Position numbers and translations under genes: made by a program. This document shows positions 1 to 11,200 of a stretch of DNA of 26,706 nucleotides, in pieces (positions within the stretch are counted from its first letter, which is position 1; each line of letters starts with the position of its first letter). Location: NCBI GenBank assembly GCA_032358255.1, contig JAULBX010028780.1, positions 1-26,706 on the forward strand, in the 5' to 3' direction. The stretch is from Heterotrichella gracilis. Taxonomy: Eukaryota; Sar; Xanthophyceae; Tribonematales; Xanthonemataceae. The notes under the pieces are model-generated. The model searched no databases. It worked only from the letters and a program-made list of their open reading frames with translations, and was not told the DNA's origin.

Positions 1-317
1 TGGGGGGGGTGGGGGGTGGGGAGGGGCATGTGATCTCCCCATGCAAAATGCAATGGCACCGCTGCCATTTGGTGCTGTGTGCCCTGCAATGGGTGACGAC
101 ATGGTTTATTACATGAAAAAAAAACGAGCAGGTACTGCCTTCCTCTTTGTTGAATCATGGTCCTTCACCCACGCACCTGTGCAAGAGCAGGCAAATGTAC
201 GTAAGGTGGCAACTTTTATAAACCTTGCATTTGTATTTTATGCTGATGACTTGCCACTGATCTCCATGTCACAATCTGTAAATAAATGTATTATTTATGC
301 TTCATTTTATTCTGCAG
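1..317 (+). other. 3' part of an intron of the methyltransferase-like gene
   Basis: There is no convincing coding signal. It starts with a G-rich run (1-24), contains a short A-run near 114-123, and becomes T-rich before the acceptor at 316-317. The upstream exon is outside the window. Confidence 0.35.
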
Positions 318-749
318 GGTGGCGATGGCTTTGCTACCGCGCTGGAGCGAGCGGGGTTCAGGGGGGACCGCCTGTCGCTATGGGGCATCCAGGGTCTCAC
401 CCATTTAGGCCTCGATGCCGCCTCCCTTGCCACCATCATGACAGACATATCTAACCTGGCAGCCTTTGATAGCCTGGTGATGGGCGAGCTGCCACCCATG
501 GGGAGGGCTGAGGCCGAGAATACCCTAGCAGGGTTTGGGCTGCTGGCCAGGGTGATGGGGTTTGGGGAGGAGGGTGTGGGGTTTGGGCGGTGGCAGGCGG
601 AGGGAGGGGGTGGTGGGGAAGGGGAGGTGGTGCCGTGGCTGTTTTCCGGGCAACAGAAGCGGATGTCGCTGGCGCAGATGGGGGTGTTTAATGCGCATGT
701 GGAGACAGCAGAGGAGATGGATGAAGACTTTTTCGATAATTTCAGCTGA
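318..749 (+). CDS. Last exon of a methyltransferase-like gene (5' part outside window)
   Basis: This exon follows a good acceptor (pyrimidine-rich tract then TGCAG at 313-317), is in phase 0, and is open for 143 codons to a TGA at 747-749. Bases 1-317 would be the end of the preceding intron. The first about 60 residues (L-E-R-A-G-F, then W-G-I-Q-G-L, then alternating leucines and an S-L-V-M-G-E-L strand) resemble the part of leucine carboxyl methyltransferase / PPM-type SAM-dependent methyltransferases that reads A-G-F-D...W..E-G-L..Y-L. A Gly-rich low-complexity insert follows, and the protein ends in an acidic tail, D-E-D-F-F-D-N-F-S. The SAM-binding N-terminal half is not in the window, so activity and substrate cannot be judged. 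The family assignment is by memory of the pattern only. That it is a real terminal exon is more certain than its function. Confidence 0.5.
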   Translation, partial: GGDGFATALERAGFRGDRLSLWGIQGLTHLGLDAASLATIMTDISNLAAFDSLVMGELPPMGRAEAENTLAGFGLLARVMGFGEEGVGFGRWQAEGGGGGEGEVVPWLFSGQQKRMSLAQMGVFNAHVETAEEMDEDFFDNFS

Positions 750-2155
750 TTGGCTTGAGTGGGTTGACAAACATCGTGGAAAGCACGCTGAGTTGTGAAG
801 CGCATCCTGGGGTTATTCAGATGAAGGGCCAGCCCAGGGCATGTGCATGCTGCTGCGTAGCAAGCCGGTGCTAAACCCAGGGTTTGGCTGAACCCTAAAC
901 CCTAGTCTCGGGGATCCATGGATATCCCCTCTGCAAGACCTAGGCAAACAATTGTAAGGCACCAAGCAGGCTCTCCTCTCCCGGTTGCAACACCCAAAAT
1001 ACACCAGGGTGGCAAACCGGTCTCGGTGCATTGAAGATATTCATCGCCCACTATACCCAGGGGACCAGAACACACCTTGTCCTTGTAACCACCTATCATA
1101 CAGCTGGGTATCCTGAAACCTGCTGCTTGACATCTTGTGGATATGGAACCAAGCAAAAAGGAGCTTTGGAAGGTAGCATAAAGGCACCAGAGTTTGAATT
1201 GTAACAGCTGGGTGCATGCCGTGGTGTGCGACCAGTCAGTGGCGGGTAATTCACAAAGAAAGAAATTACACAGTGCTCTGTTATATCGCACCAGTAGCCG
1301 ACTACCGTAGTGGACCAGAGTTTGCTAGCCCCGAGGCTGGTGTGCAGAGGAGAGGTACTATGTGCTATCCACTTGTATACCATTCTGGCGGTGAAGGTAC
1401 ATTTTATGGTATGAGTACTTTCGTACTGCTGTACAGTAAGCATGCCACCAACACTTGCCGTAACGCTTGCTGATAACCTTTGTCAACAACAATAAACCAC
1501 CCACCAATCAATCTCTCTCTCTCCCTGCTTTTCGCGTCGGTTCTGGGGTGCTGCAGCGTTCATTCGGTAAGGTGACGTCGCCTTGGGGGCAAGCCTTGAT
1601 TTCGTCAACTCACACAGCCACCATTGCTGTGTCCAGCCCTGTGCAATAACACCTTGAAGCAGTTGCATATGAGTGTGATGGGTACTTGAAACATAGACCC
1701 CGTCCAGTTGCAGGGTGTGCTAGCTGCCTGATACAGCTGTACGACACAGGGTCCCAAGCACATTAGAGCAGGTGAGCTGTGCCACCCACAAGTGCACCAA
1801 CCCCCTTTCGCACACCACCACCACCAGCACCACCACAATCTCAACCAGACGTGGACACCCACAGGTAGACGTCTGTACCATCCACAGCTGTGCACAGGCT
1901 ACACCAACAGACTGTGCAAAGGCTACAGCTGGCCCACTTAGAGGCAGCTTCACACAGAGCACCTGGTAACAATCAGGTGCCCATTGGGCCAGCATTCGAA
2001 CCTGAGACCTTCCAACCAGTAGGGCCACTCGACCACGATGGGCCCAGTCTCAGCCACCACTCACTGACCACCACCACCATCACCAGCAGCACCAGCAGCA
2101 GCAGCACCACCCACACCACCACCAGGAGCTGCGCAGGGCAAGGGGGGAGCGGGGC
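750..2155. other. Intergenic region: 3' flank of the upstream gene and 5' flank/UTR of the receptor kinase
   Basis: I see no supported gene here. There is one telomere-like run (CCCTAAACCCTAG type) at 891-905 and a TGTAA motif near 955, which could act as an algal-type polyadenylation signal for the upstream gene, though it lies 200 bases past the stop. From about 1780 onward the plus strand becomes rich in CAC, CAG and ACC triplets and probably holds the receptor kinase promoter and 5' UTR. No TATA box or transcription start could be assigned. Confidence 0.4.
2060..2125. repeat. CAC/CAG trinucleotide-rich tract
   Basis: An imperfect run of CAC, CAG and ACC triplets lies directly upstream of the receptor kinase start codon at 2156. 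It is most likely transcribed as 5' UTR. Short open frames run through it but have no other coding support. Confidence 0.6.
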
Positions 2156-2273
2156 ATGGGTGTCATGAGGGTGTTTGCGTGGACAGTGGTGGCCCTGGCG
2201 GTCCTTGCTGCTGCCGATGCGCAAACCACTCCAAAGGCGCTTTCAGGCGCCAAAACCACACGCATCAAGCAGA
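2156..2273 (+). other. Exon 1: signal peptide of the receptor kinase
   Basis: The first 22 residues have a short basic/N-terminal part (one Arg), a hydrophobic core rich in Val, Ala and Leu, and a small-residue end A-A-A-D-A, a typical secretory signal. The exon ends in phase 1 at a GTGAGT donor; joining to 2816 gives K-Q-R-Q-I-L-L-S-I-R, a natural lead into the LRR N-cap. Confidence 0.8.
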
Positions 2274-5200
2274 GTGAGTAGCGGGGAGGGTGCAGGCGCC
2301 TTGATCCTACCTGCACGGCCACAAGGGGTGTGTATAAGGGTTCCAGTGCATCAAGTGGGAAGGGTTCACCCCAACCTCCTCCCGCCCTCCTTTCCTCCCA
2401 TTCCCCACTACACCACTCCCCTCACCGTGCACGGGCACACACACACACAACACACAGCAAATGGCATCGCCCGCCTTCCCTACCCAGTACCGCCACCCGT
2501 GGCGGGAGTAGGTGCGGAGGTGGAGCTGGGTAGGTTGCATAAACACTCACACACCATCCTTCCCCCCCCATACCACCACCACCTGAGGGCAAACCCTGCA
2601 GTCCATCCGAGGCTCCTTCTCAAAATTCCCCCTTGTGCACGCCCTCTTGTCTACTAACACTGAGGGAAGGGTTGCTCCCCTGCCCAGCACCCATGCCCTA
2701 CCCCCTGTGGCAAATTCCACCCCCGCTTGAAAACTCCTCCTGCCTCACCCCCACCTACACTTTACATTTATCAAACACATCCACACTACTCACCGCCACC
2801 CCACCACACCCGCAGGGCAAATCCTGCTGTCCATACGTGACACCTTCAGGAACTGGCCCTCAGTGGCGGCCTACAGGGGGTACACCGGGTGGACCAACGC
2901 CACCCTGCCCTGCGGGGCCAGTGGGGTGCGGGGCTGGAGCGGGGTGGACTGCGTGAACGAGCTGGTCACCGTTGTGTACGCTGCTGAACCCTTACTGAAA
3001 CCCTACCAAAAACCCTAAGTAAAACCCCTAAGTGGAACCCTAGCAAAAGCCCTAGGAGGGTGCTGGGCTGGAGCGGCGTGTACGATGCTGAACCCTAACT
3101 AGTACCCTAAATGAAGTCTCAGCAAAAGCTCTGACTACAACCCTAGCACTTTAGGCCTAGGATGCAAACCCTGCTGTGCCAGTGCAAAGCCGCAGTCTTA
3201 TCACTTGCACTGCAACCAATCCCAAACCCTAAACCCTAATATGTCAATGCACAGCCCCAGGGCCACACCTGAACCAGCACTCGCTTCGCTACCGACACCC
3301 AAAACCCTACCCAAAATCCTACACTTGCCCACGCCTGGCTCCTGACATCCTGCTGTACCTTGCTGTAGGGACCTGGGCTGCGGACAAAAGTGCCCCCCTC
3401 CCACGGACCCAGATTACGAACGAAATGCCCGACTCAAGGGGCCCTTCCCGGATGCCCTGGGGGACCTTCTCACCCTCCAAGCCATGTACGCACCCAACCA
3501 GTTACCCTAAACCCTAACGAATTCACTCTCTAAGTGCGGTACGCATCCAACCATTCATTTATATGGTGCTCTTACCATCCATGAGAATCATGGTTATGCT
3601 ACTCCCCTAGAGTCACTTTCATTCATGGTGCTGTCCCCATCAACGACGGGCCATCATACATTCTTCTTGTCAAGTGGCATTCCCGTCATATTGCCCCCTC
3701 CTCTTGCCTGACATATGCACTCCCCTGTACTCGATGCAGCTAATGGGTGCACCCCCTTCGCTGTACACATTTTTCCAGATGTGTATCCCCCCATGTGCGC
3801 ATATCGTCGTATGTGTGCATTTCATCTGATGTATGCCCCCCTCTCCCCCTTGTGCAGCAACATCACCGGCAACTTCTTCCTGGGGAGCTTGCCTGACAGA
3901 TGGGCGCAGCAGCTGCCAAACCTAAACAGCCTGTACGCACTCTGACCCTTGCCCCAAACCCTAAACCCTGAAACCTCACCAGCAATTTCTTCTTGGGAAG
4001 CTTGCCTGACAGATGGGCGCAGCAGTTGCCGAACCCATACCCTTTGCACTGAACCCGGAACCCATAATCCTGGCGCGGAACCCTAGAGCCTGCCTGATCT
4101 ACATTGAATTAGTTGGCAATAGCATGAAGCCGGCCTGCATGAAACCCCTTGCCCCTTCCTCCTGTTCTCCCCCTTGCATCCTGCCCGCTGTTCTTTGTCA
4201 ACCCTACACCCCACCCCCTTGTTGATACCTGCTTGCCGTTCATTGATTACCCGGCTTTGCACAGCCACGCCAAGAGCTGCGGCATCAGCGGGGTGCTGCC
4301 CGCCATGTGGGGGAACGAGGGCGCATTTCCCGCGCTCACTTTCATGTAAGCCATCCCACCTTGGGCACCTGTCAGGGTAATGGTAGGGTGTTCAGCACTG
4401 GATTGAATATTCCATGTACTGTTTGCTTCATCGATATGATTTAGTACCATCAAGATGGCAATCAATTGTAGAAAGTGGGTTATTATCCTTTCCGACATCT
4501 CTTCCCAACAACTCACATTATTATGGGTTTATCACCACTGGAGCAAACATTCTCGAGGGCTCCTCCCCGCGTGCATGTTTACATAGCAATATTAACACCC
4601 CCTGCAGGAGCCTGCGAGATAACACCATCGGGGGGACTCTGCCCCCCACATGGGCTTCGGGCTTCCCCTCGCTGGAGTCAATGTGCGTGGCATGAAACTC
4701 TAAAACCCTATACCACCTCCTACACCCTAGCGCTCCATTCTTGATGTCCATGCATCGAGGGCTGCTCCTTGGCATGCATCACCAGCATGCGGCGACTGCA
4801 CTGCATCTAAACCCTCATCAGATGGATATCATATTGGATGTCCAAAACCCCCGCCCAGGTCCCATGGGATGGCGTGTATTAACATCAAAATATATTGGGC
4901 AGGGGTACTGTATGATGTGCCCCATCGGAGGTGTTACCTATCATTATCAACCAATAACAGCATTCCTGCGTTTCATTTCATTGGTGTTGCATCCAATACC
5001 TAATGCTATCCAATTCCTCTCCCCCCGTCGCTGCCACTTCGCCCCTGACTCCCTCTGCTGCCATGCCCTCCCTGATCCCCCCCTGCCTCTTCCCACAACC
5101 CTTCCCCACTTCTCCCTAGGTACCTGAACGAAAACTCGCTGACCGGGCCCCTGCCTGCCACGTGGGCCGAAGGGGGATTCCAGGAGCTGACCACAATGTA

Positions 5201-8200
5201 GGGTGCTGGCCATAATGCTGTCAGCCGTTGGTTAGGGTATTTTACTACTGTGTAGGGTTCCATGAGCTGAACAGACCGTAGAGTGCTGACTATATTGCAG
5301 GGTTGGTAGCCGCCGATTAGGGTTTTTTACCACTATGTTGGGTTCCAGGAGCTGACGACCACAAAGTAGGGTGCTGATGCTGGCTAGGGGGGTGACCGCA
5401 TAGCAGGGTGGTGACGATACTTCAGGGTTTTGTCCGCAGTTTTAGGGTGTCGGCATTTAGGACTGTCAGCTGATATTGCTGTACTGCTAGGACGCATGTA
5501 TGCGGGCTTGTTGACTGCTGATTAGGGTTTTGACCAGGGTGCGGGGTTCGGGTGTAGTGTTGAGACTAAACAATCTGACGGGTCAGACAGTTTGGTGCCT
5601 TCCATGCCCATGCTTGCTGCCCCTCACCCCTGCTCTGCTGGCTGATCACCTCCACCCCTGGTTTAGAGTTTAGGGTTTAGGGTACTAGGTTTGCCGCCTT
5701 TCACCCCGCTGCCAGGTCATCACCACCAGCCCATGCACCTCCCCTCACCGCCCCCTTCCCCCTCTTTTCAGGTGGCTGGTGTACAACCTCCTCAACGGGA
5801 CCCTGCCGGCATCATGGGGCTCACCCACCGCCTTCCCCAAGCTCTACGACCTGTACGCAACCACCCGTAACCCTAAGCTATAAACCCTAAACCCCAAGCC
5901 CTACGACCTGTGCGCCACCAATCCTCTCGGTGCACGCCTTGGTGAAACTGATTGCTTCTTGGCTGCCATACCCTGCCCTAAATCCACACCCTGCTTGATG
6001 CACATTGTGTGTAACCCCTTGCGCATGTGTGGGCCTCCTCTATGCTCTACACCCTGTTTGGTGCACACTACGCATCCTTCTGCCGGGGTGGTGCACGAGC
6101 TACACCAAACTGCAGTGGGCTTGTCATCGTCACTTTCCCTGTTGTCCCACGCACCCATGTACAAACCCTTGGCAATATTATAAGGATTTTCATCGGCTGT
6201 GTCAATCATGTCGCAATGGACTGCAAAGAAGAGCGCAGAAGTCTAGATAGCCCATGCCAGTAAGCACTACGCTAGTAGTAATAATGTCAACAGGGAAGTA
6301 ATAATGTCAACAGGAAAATAATAATGTCAACAGGAAAGTGATAATGTCAACAGGAAAGCAATAATGTCAACTGGGAAGTAATAATGTCAACAGGGAAGCA
6401 CTACTGAACCTGCCCCCTGTGCATGCAGCAATTTGAATTACAACCTGCTGTCGGGGACCCTACCGCCAGAGTGGGGATCCCAAGTGACGATGCAGACACT
6501 GTAAGTGGGGGTGGCCGGTGGTGGTGGTGGTGGTGGTGGTGGTGATGGTGGCTGTGCCTGCGGTTGTGGGTGTGGGCGTGCCGGCGGGCGTGGGTGCTGT
6601 GGTGGTGGTAACTATGGGTGATGGATGGTGTGTGATGGGGCGTGGAGTTTGGTTTAGCTGCGCTTGCAGTATGTTGCAATGAACGTGCTTATTGTACTAT
6701 CGTTGATGGTGTGGTGGGCTATGTTCTCTGCTTTCAGCACACCTAAGCGGCTGTTGCTGCCCCTTTGCAACTTCATCCCTATCTCTACTAAGACTCTCGC
6801 CTAGGCAAGACCGTGATGTACCTAGAAGTTCATTGAGGCCTAGAATCATCCCTGCTAGGACCCTAGGCCTTTACAGATTGTGACCTGGCTCCCTTCCCGC
6901 AGTGGCATCTCGCACAACCAGCTGACTGGGCCGCTGCCCGAGGAGTGGGGGGCACCAGGCTCATTCCCCTCCTTGGCTGAATTGTAAGCAACCCCCCCGC
7001 CACCCGAACCCCCTGCCTCTGCATCCTGTTTTGCAAAACACACACTTGCTTTAGCTCTGTGTCTGTGTCCATTACCCACGTGCTTGGGGGAGTTGCCTAC
7101 TATGTTCCCTGATGCATCCTCGTGCATGCCTCATTTTGGGTCGCTTTCCCCTGTTGTCAACACTTACCTTGTTTGCCTCTTTATGAGCTTTCATGCCATG
7201 CTTCACCTCCCCTCCCCTCATCATGCCCACCTCCACATCGTGACATTGACATCCCCCCTTCCCCCTGCCAGGGCCCTGGCATATAACGGGCTCAGCGGCA
7301 CCCTCCCCTCCTCATGGGCTGGCGGCATCCTGCAGTCGCCAAGCATCTACTCGTAAGCCCTGAACCCTAAACCCTAGGCAACTGCTCAGAGCTTGAAAAC
7401 TCTAAATCCTAAATCCCAGAGCAATTACTCGTATGCCAGTATCCCCACCTCTGCCCTCCAGCACGCATACAGATAATCCATGCATGATCATCAAGTACTA
7501 CTCAGGGGCGATCATTTTCATCCCAGGCACTGAGTAGGGTTTAGGGTTGCCAAGCACCTGCTCATACGCTATCATCCCCCTAGCCCTCTTCTCCCCACAC
7601 ATTGTATGAAATCCTTCGCCATGTGTTGCATTGCGTCACTGCCATATGCCTCAAAACCCTAACTTAGACCCTCCCCCCCGCTGCAGGTTCAACCTGGAGT
7701 ACAACTACCTGACAGGCACCCTCCCCTCAAGCTGGCTCAACACCAACACCACCCTGGGCAGGCTGTACGTGAAACCCTAAACCCTACATCTTAGCGCCAG
7801 CTGGGCGCCCTGCATCTTCTCCCAGGATTTACGTTGCCTATGTCACGACTGTCCTAGGATTTCATGCATACCCATGTACAATGCACATCTGCTGCACACA
7901 ATGTGCAATGTCGATACAATGACATGAACTCCATTACCCTACATTGTTTTTAGATATTGGTAATATAATACGGGTGGATGCCCTTGTTATGCTTGCCATG
8001 TTCCCTGGTTCCTGCACTGGCAATCCTTGCTTTACCATTGCTGGTTTGTGGTGTGCCGCCAACTGTGGGGCCTTCATGTTCATTGCTCCTACTGCATTGC
8101 CAAGCACCGTGCCACCTTTGCCATGCATTGAACCCCATTTCATGGCCACGCCGCTGCGCTTAGAATCCCCCAATAATTTATCTTCGGACCTGGCGTCAAT

Positions 8201-11200
8201 CCCCATCACACAGCCCCCAAGCACCCTACTGAACCCTTCCCTTGCCCCGCAGGTACCTTGACAGCAACCTGCTGACAGGCACACTGCCAAGGGACTGGGA
8301 GGCGCCTGCCCTCACAGATCTGTAAGTACCATGCATCCCTCACAGACCTGTATTACACTTAAAGTACCATGCATCTGTGCACAAAGCCCTCGGCTTAGGC
8401 TCCTGGAACCAGCTTGTCAAGAACATTCATGATGATTCGCACGACATTCGACGACCCCAGAGTTGACATTGGGGACGTCATGATGAACTCATCATGCTCT
8501 TCCCCAATCATTGAAGCTTTTACATGAAACTAATGACACTCAGCGCAAAATTTGTCGCAGATTCATGAATGGTTTTCCCTTTGTCTCCCTTCCCCATTTG
8601 TGGTCCTCACCTTGCCTCCTACCCGTGCATTATTTTCTACCTTACTCCCCGTTCCTCCCCTCACCTGCTTTTTGTCAGTTCCTTGGCTTTTACCCTGGCT
8701 TTGCCCCTACTTCTGATCACGTTTACAGGAGTATGTTTACCAACAAGCTCAACGGGACCATCCCCGATGAGGAGTGGGCAGGGCACTTCCCGTCACTGAT
8801 ACTCCTGTAAGCGGCCATTCAACCCTGAACCCTAAGGGTTGGTTCGTGCACGCAATCGTTCGCAAGGCACCGCATAAGGGTTCTGGTGCAAGCAAAACCC
8901 TATAGGCTAATCTCAGCTGCCAAACCTACATATGCATGGATGACCATCTAAGTGCGTAGCGAGCATTGTGCAATGGCAGTCAATGTGTGCACAGCTGTTG
9001 CGACTTGCAGTCCCATGAACCAGGCTGGTTTGTTGAAGATCTTGCCTAACAAAATCCCACTTGTTGTGGTCCCCTCCCCGGAAAGAAAACCCTCCGTTGT
9101 GGTTTCCTGCAGGGATGTGTCCAACAACCATCTGACAGGCAACCTGCCAACCTCATGGGACAACGAAACCATGCCCCAGCTGACGTGGCTGTAAGTAAAA
9201 AAACCTACAAAACCCCAATTAACAAAATACATCAGCTGACGTGGCTGTAAGTAGGACAAACCCCGTACAAAACCCTGCTTATTCAAAATACATCAGCATG
9301 CCATCCCCCGGGGTGTTGCCATCACACCCCACCCACAACCTGACCCTATACCCCCTAATCCCCTGTTCTAGGTCGTTGCATTGCTGCAAAAATGGACAGG
9401 CATTTAGGCCCCCACTGTTTCACAGCTATTCCTTGAAGGTTCCCACGCGCTCCAACAGATCCCAAGATTGACCCCACCCAGTAGCCAAACCTCACACATG
9501 GGCAAACCCTACTTCAAGGGTTCCTTGCCCTATCAACCAAACCTTAAACCAGGGTTTCAACTGCTCCCACAAACCCTACCCAAGGTTGCCTGCATTACCA
9601 ACCCATGGCAATCCTCTAAAAGGCCCCCCCTTGTGCCCACCACTGCTCCACCCCACTCTAGGGTTTCTCCATCCTCCCACCCTAAACCCTAGACTCTCTT
9701 CAAGCTTGCCCGCATCTGCTAGGCCACCTCCAGTCACCCACGCTACTTACCGCCTTCCCACCCCCTTCCTCCCAGGTTTGTGTCCCCAATGCTGTGCGTC
9801 AGCGGCTGTGCCCCATGACACCCAGGTGTACTTAAATGCACAGGTCCACCCCGACCTTGGCAAACCCTACTCTAGGTTTTCTACATCCTCCCACAAACCC
9901 TCCTTAAGGTTGCCCGCACCCACCACGCATTCCCCCCTATCGACGCCAACCACACCACTTCCCCCCTTCCTCCCAGGTTTGTGTACCCCAACGATGTGTG
10001 TCAAGGCCAGGCCAGTGGCATTACCAGTGAGGTGTGCCGCAATGCACAGGCAACCAGCCCGGAGGGGGCTGCGATATTGAACGAGGGGGGGGCGGTGTTC
10101 TGCACACACCCCACAGCTACCGACGGCCAGTGCGGGCAGGTGGGTGACTGGGGATATTCAGCCAAGAGGTCAGAATGTACATGGTATGGCGCACCCCTCC
10201 AAGCCCAGCCCAAGCATGTAGCCCACGAAACCCCTACTCAGGGTCTCCTGTAGGGTTTGCTCTAGGGTTTTCATCCCTGGACGCGCTCAGCAGCGGTGTG
10301 AAATTGACCACTGTGGGTTCCGTGGCACTATCACCATTATTAACTCCCCCACTCACACCCTGCAGGACAACAACACCCACTCCACCACCAGCAGCAGCGG
10401 CACCTCCATCGGGCTGGTGGTGGGGTGTGTGGTGGGGGGGGTGGTGGCGGTGGCGCTGGGGGTGGGTGTGTGGCTGTGGGTGCGCAGGAAGAGGTCTCAC
10501 TCAAAGACTGAGTGGATGTCGGCAGGAGGGGTAAGTGCGCTGGGGTGGGGGTTGTGTGGTGATGATGGTGTTCAGGGAATTCTTGATTAGGGGGGAGGTA
10601 TGTAATCCACAGTAAACAGGAAGTGGGTCAACAGGAATCGGGTATTATTAGGAGTGGTACATGGCGCGGGGGTTTTGTGTGGCGGTGGTGGAGGGATAGG
10701 GAAGGATGGAGGGGGCCTGGGTTCCAATTCCCCGCCTGACTGCCGCTGCGCATCTGGTGCGGTCCCTACCTTTGGGTTTTGGAGACCAGTGCATTTCCCA
10801 AACTGTTTTTGTTGCTGGTCGAACGCGTGTCTGAACATAGGTCTTGGCAAACCTATATTGCAATGGGTATGGCCACAGGGGCTTTAGGGTTAGGCTTTTA
10901 GGGTTTAGGGTAGGAACCCCCCACGCACACCCTGGTGCACCCCCTTACCCTGCCTCGCACCCCCCTTTTCCACCCACAGGAGCCCAACAGCCGGGATTCA
11001 GACAAGGTGCTTGGGTTGAGTGGGATGGAAGGGGATGACAAGATGCACCCGCCCGCATTTGCAAGGGATTACGACTGGACGATCAAGGAGGACGATCTGG
11101 AGCTGATCAAACAGCCAGATGGGTCGCTGTACCTGCTGGGAGAGGGAGCGCATGGCAAGGTGGGGGGCAAAAACCACCCCAACCAAAAACCTTAGCAGAA

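Larger units (their letters stand above)
3858..9190 (+). other. LRR ectodomain: 12 exons, one LRR each, all phase 2
   Basis: Exons 4 to 15 are 69-81 nt long, begin and end in phase 2, and each encodes one repeat of 23-27 residues of the form L-x-L-x-x-N-x-L-x-G-[TPSNV]-[LI]-P-x-x-W-[AGDEL]. The Trp is present in all 12. Plant-type LRRs (IRK/ERECTA-like) are also often coded by about 72-nt phase-2 exons, so the gene layout follows that known style, but the invariant Trp differs from the usual land-plant I-P-x-x-[LI]-G. Donors GTACGC, GTAAGC and GTAAGT recur, as expected if exon and intron edges were copied together. The introns between (262-786 bases) hold no other gene that I can see; they carry telomere-like heptamers, tandem copies of exon ends, and the minisatellite at 6281-6400. 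Confidence 0.85.

Noticed and set aside
302..805. 167-codon open frame on the minus strand
   Set aside because: It is the shadow of the plus-strand terminal exon 318-749, with Ser/Pro-rich composition arising from the GC-rich complement.
1890..2168. Upstream ORF overlapping the receptor kinase start
   Set aside because: It is open only through the CAC/CAG tract, and the transcription start is unknown, so no regulatory claim can be supported.
6281..6400. Repeat array resembling a CRISPR array
   Set aside because: Units are contiguous 20-mers with no unique spacers, and the surroundings are eukaryotic introns.
6401..6679. His-rich open frame on the minus strand
   Set aside because: It is produced by the GGT microsatellite in intron 9 and overlaps exon 9 on the other strand.
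10140..10190. Extension of exon 16 past 10139
   Set aside because: The frame stays open for a while, but the GTGGGT donor at 10140 gives an exact phase-0 join to the transmembrane exon, and the extended frame would not.
10881..10912. Chromosome end or true telomere
   Set aside because: Heptamers are few, imperfect and internal, flanked on both sides by gene exons.
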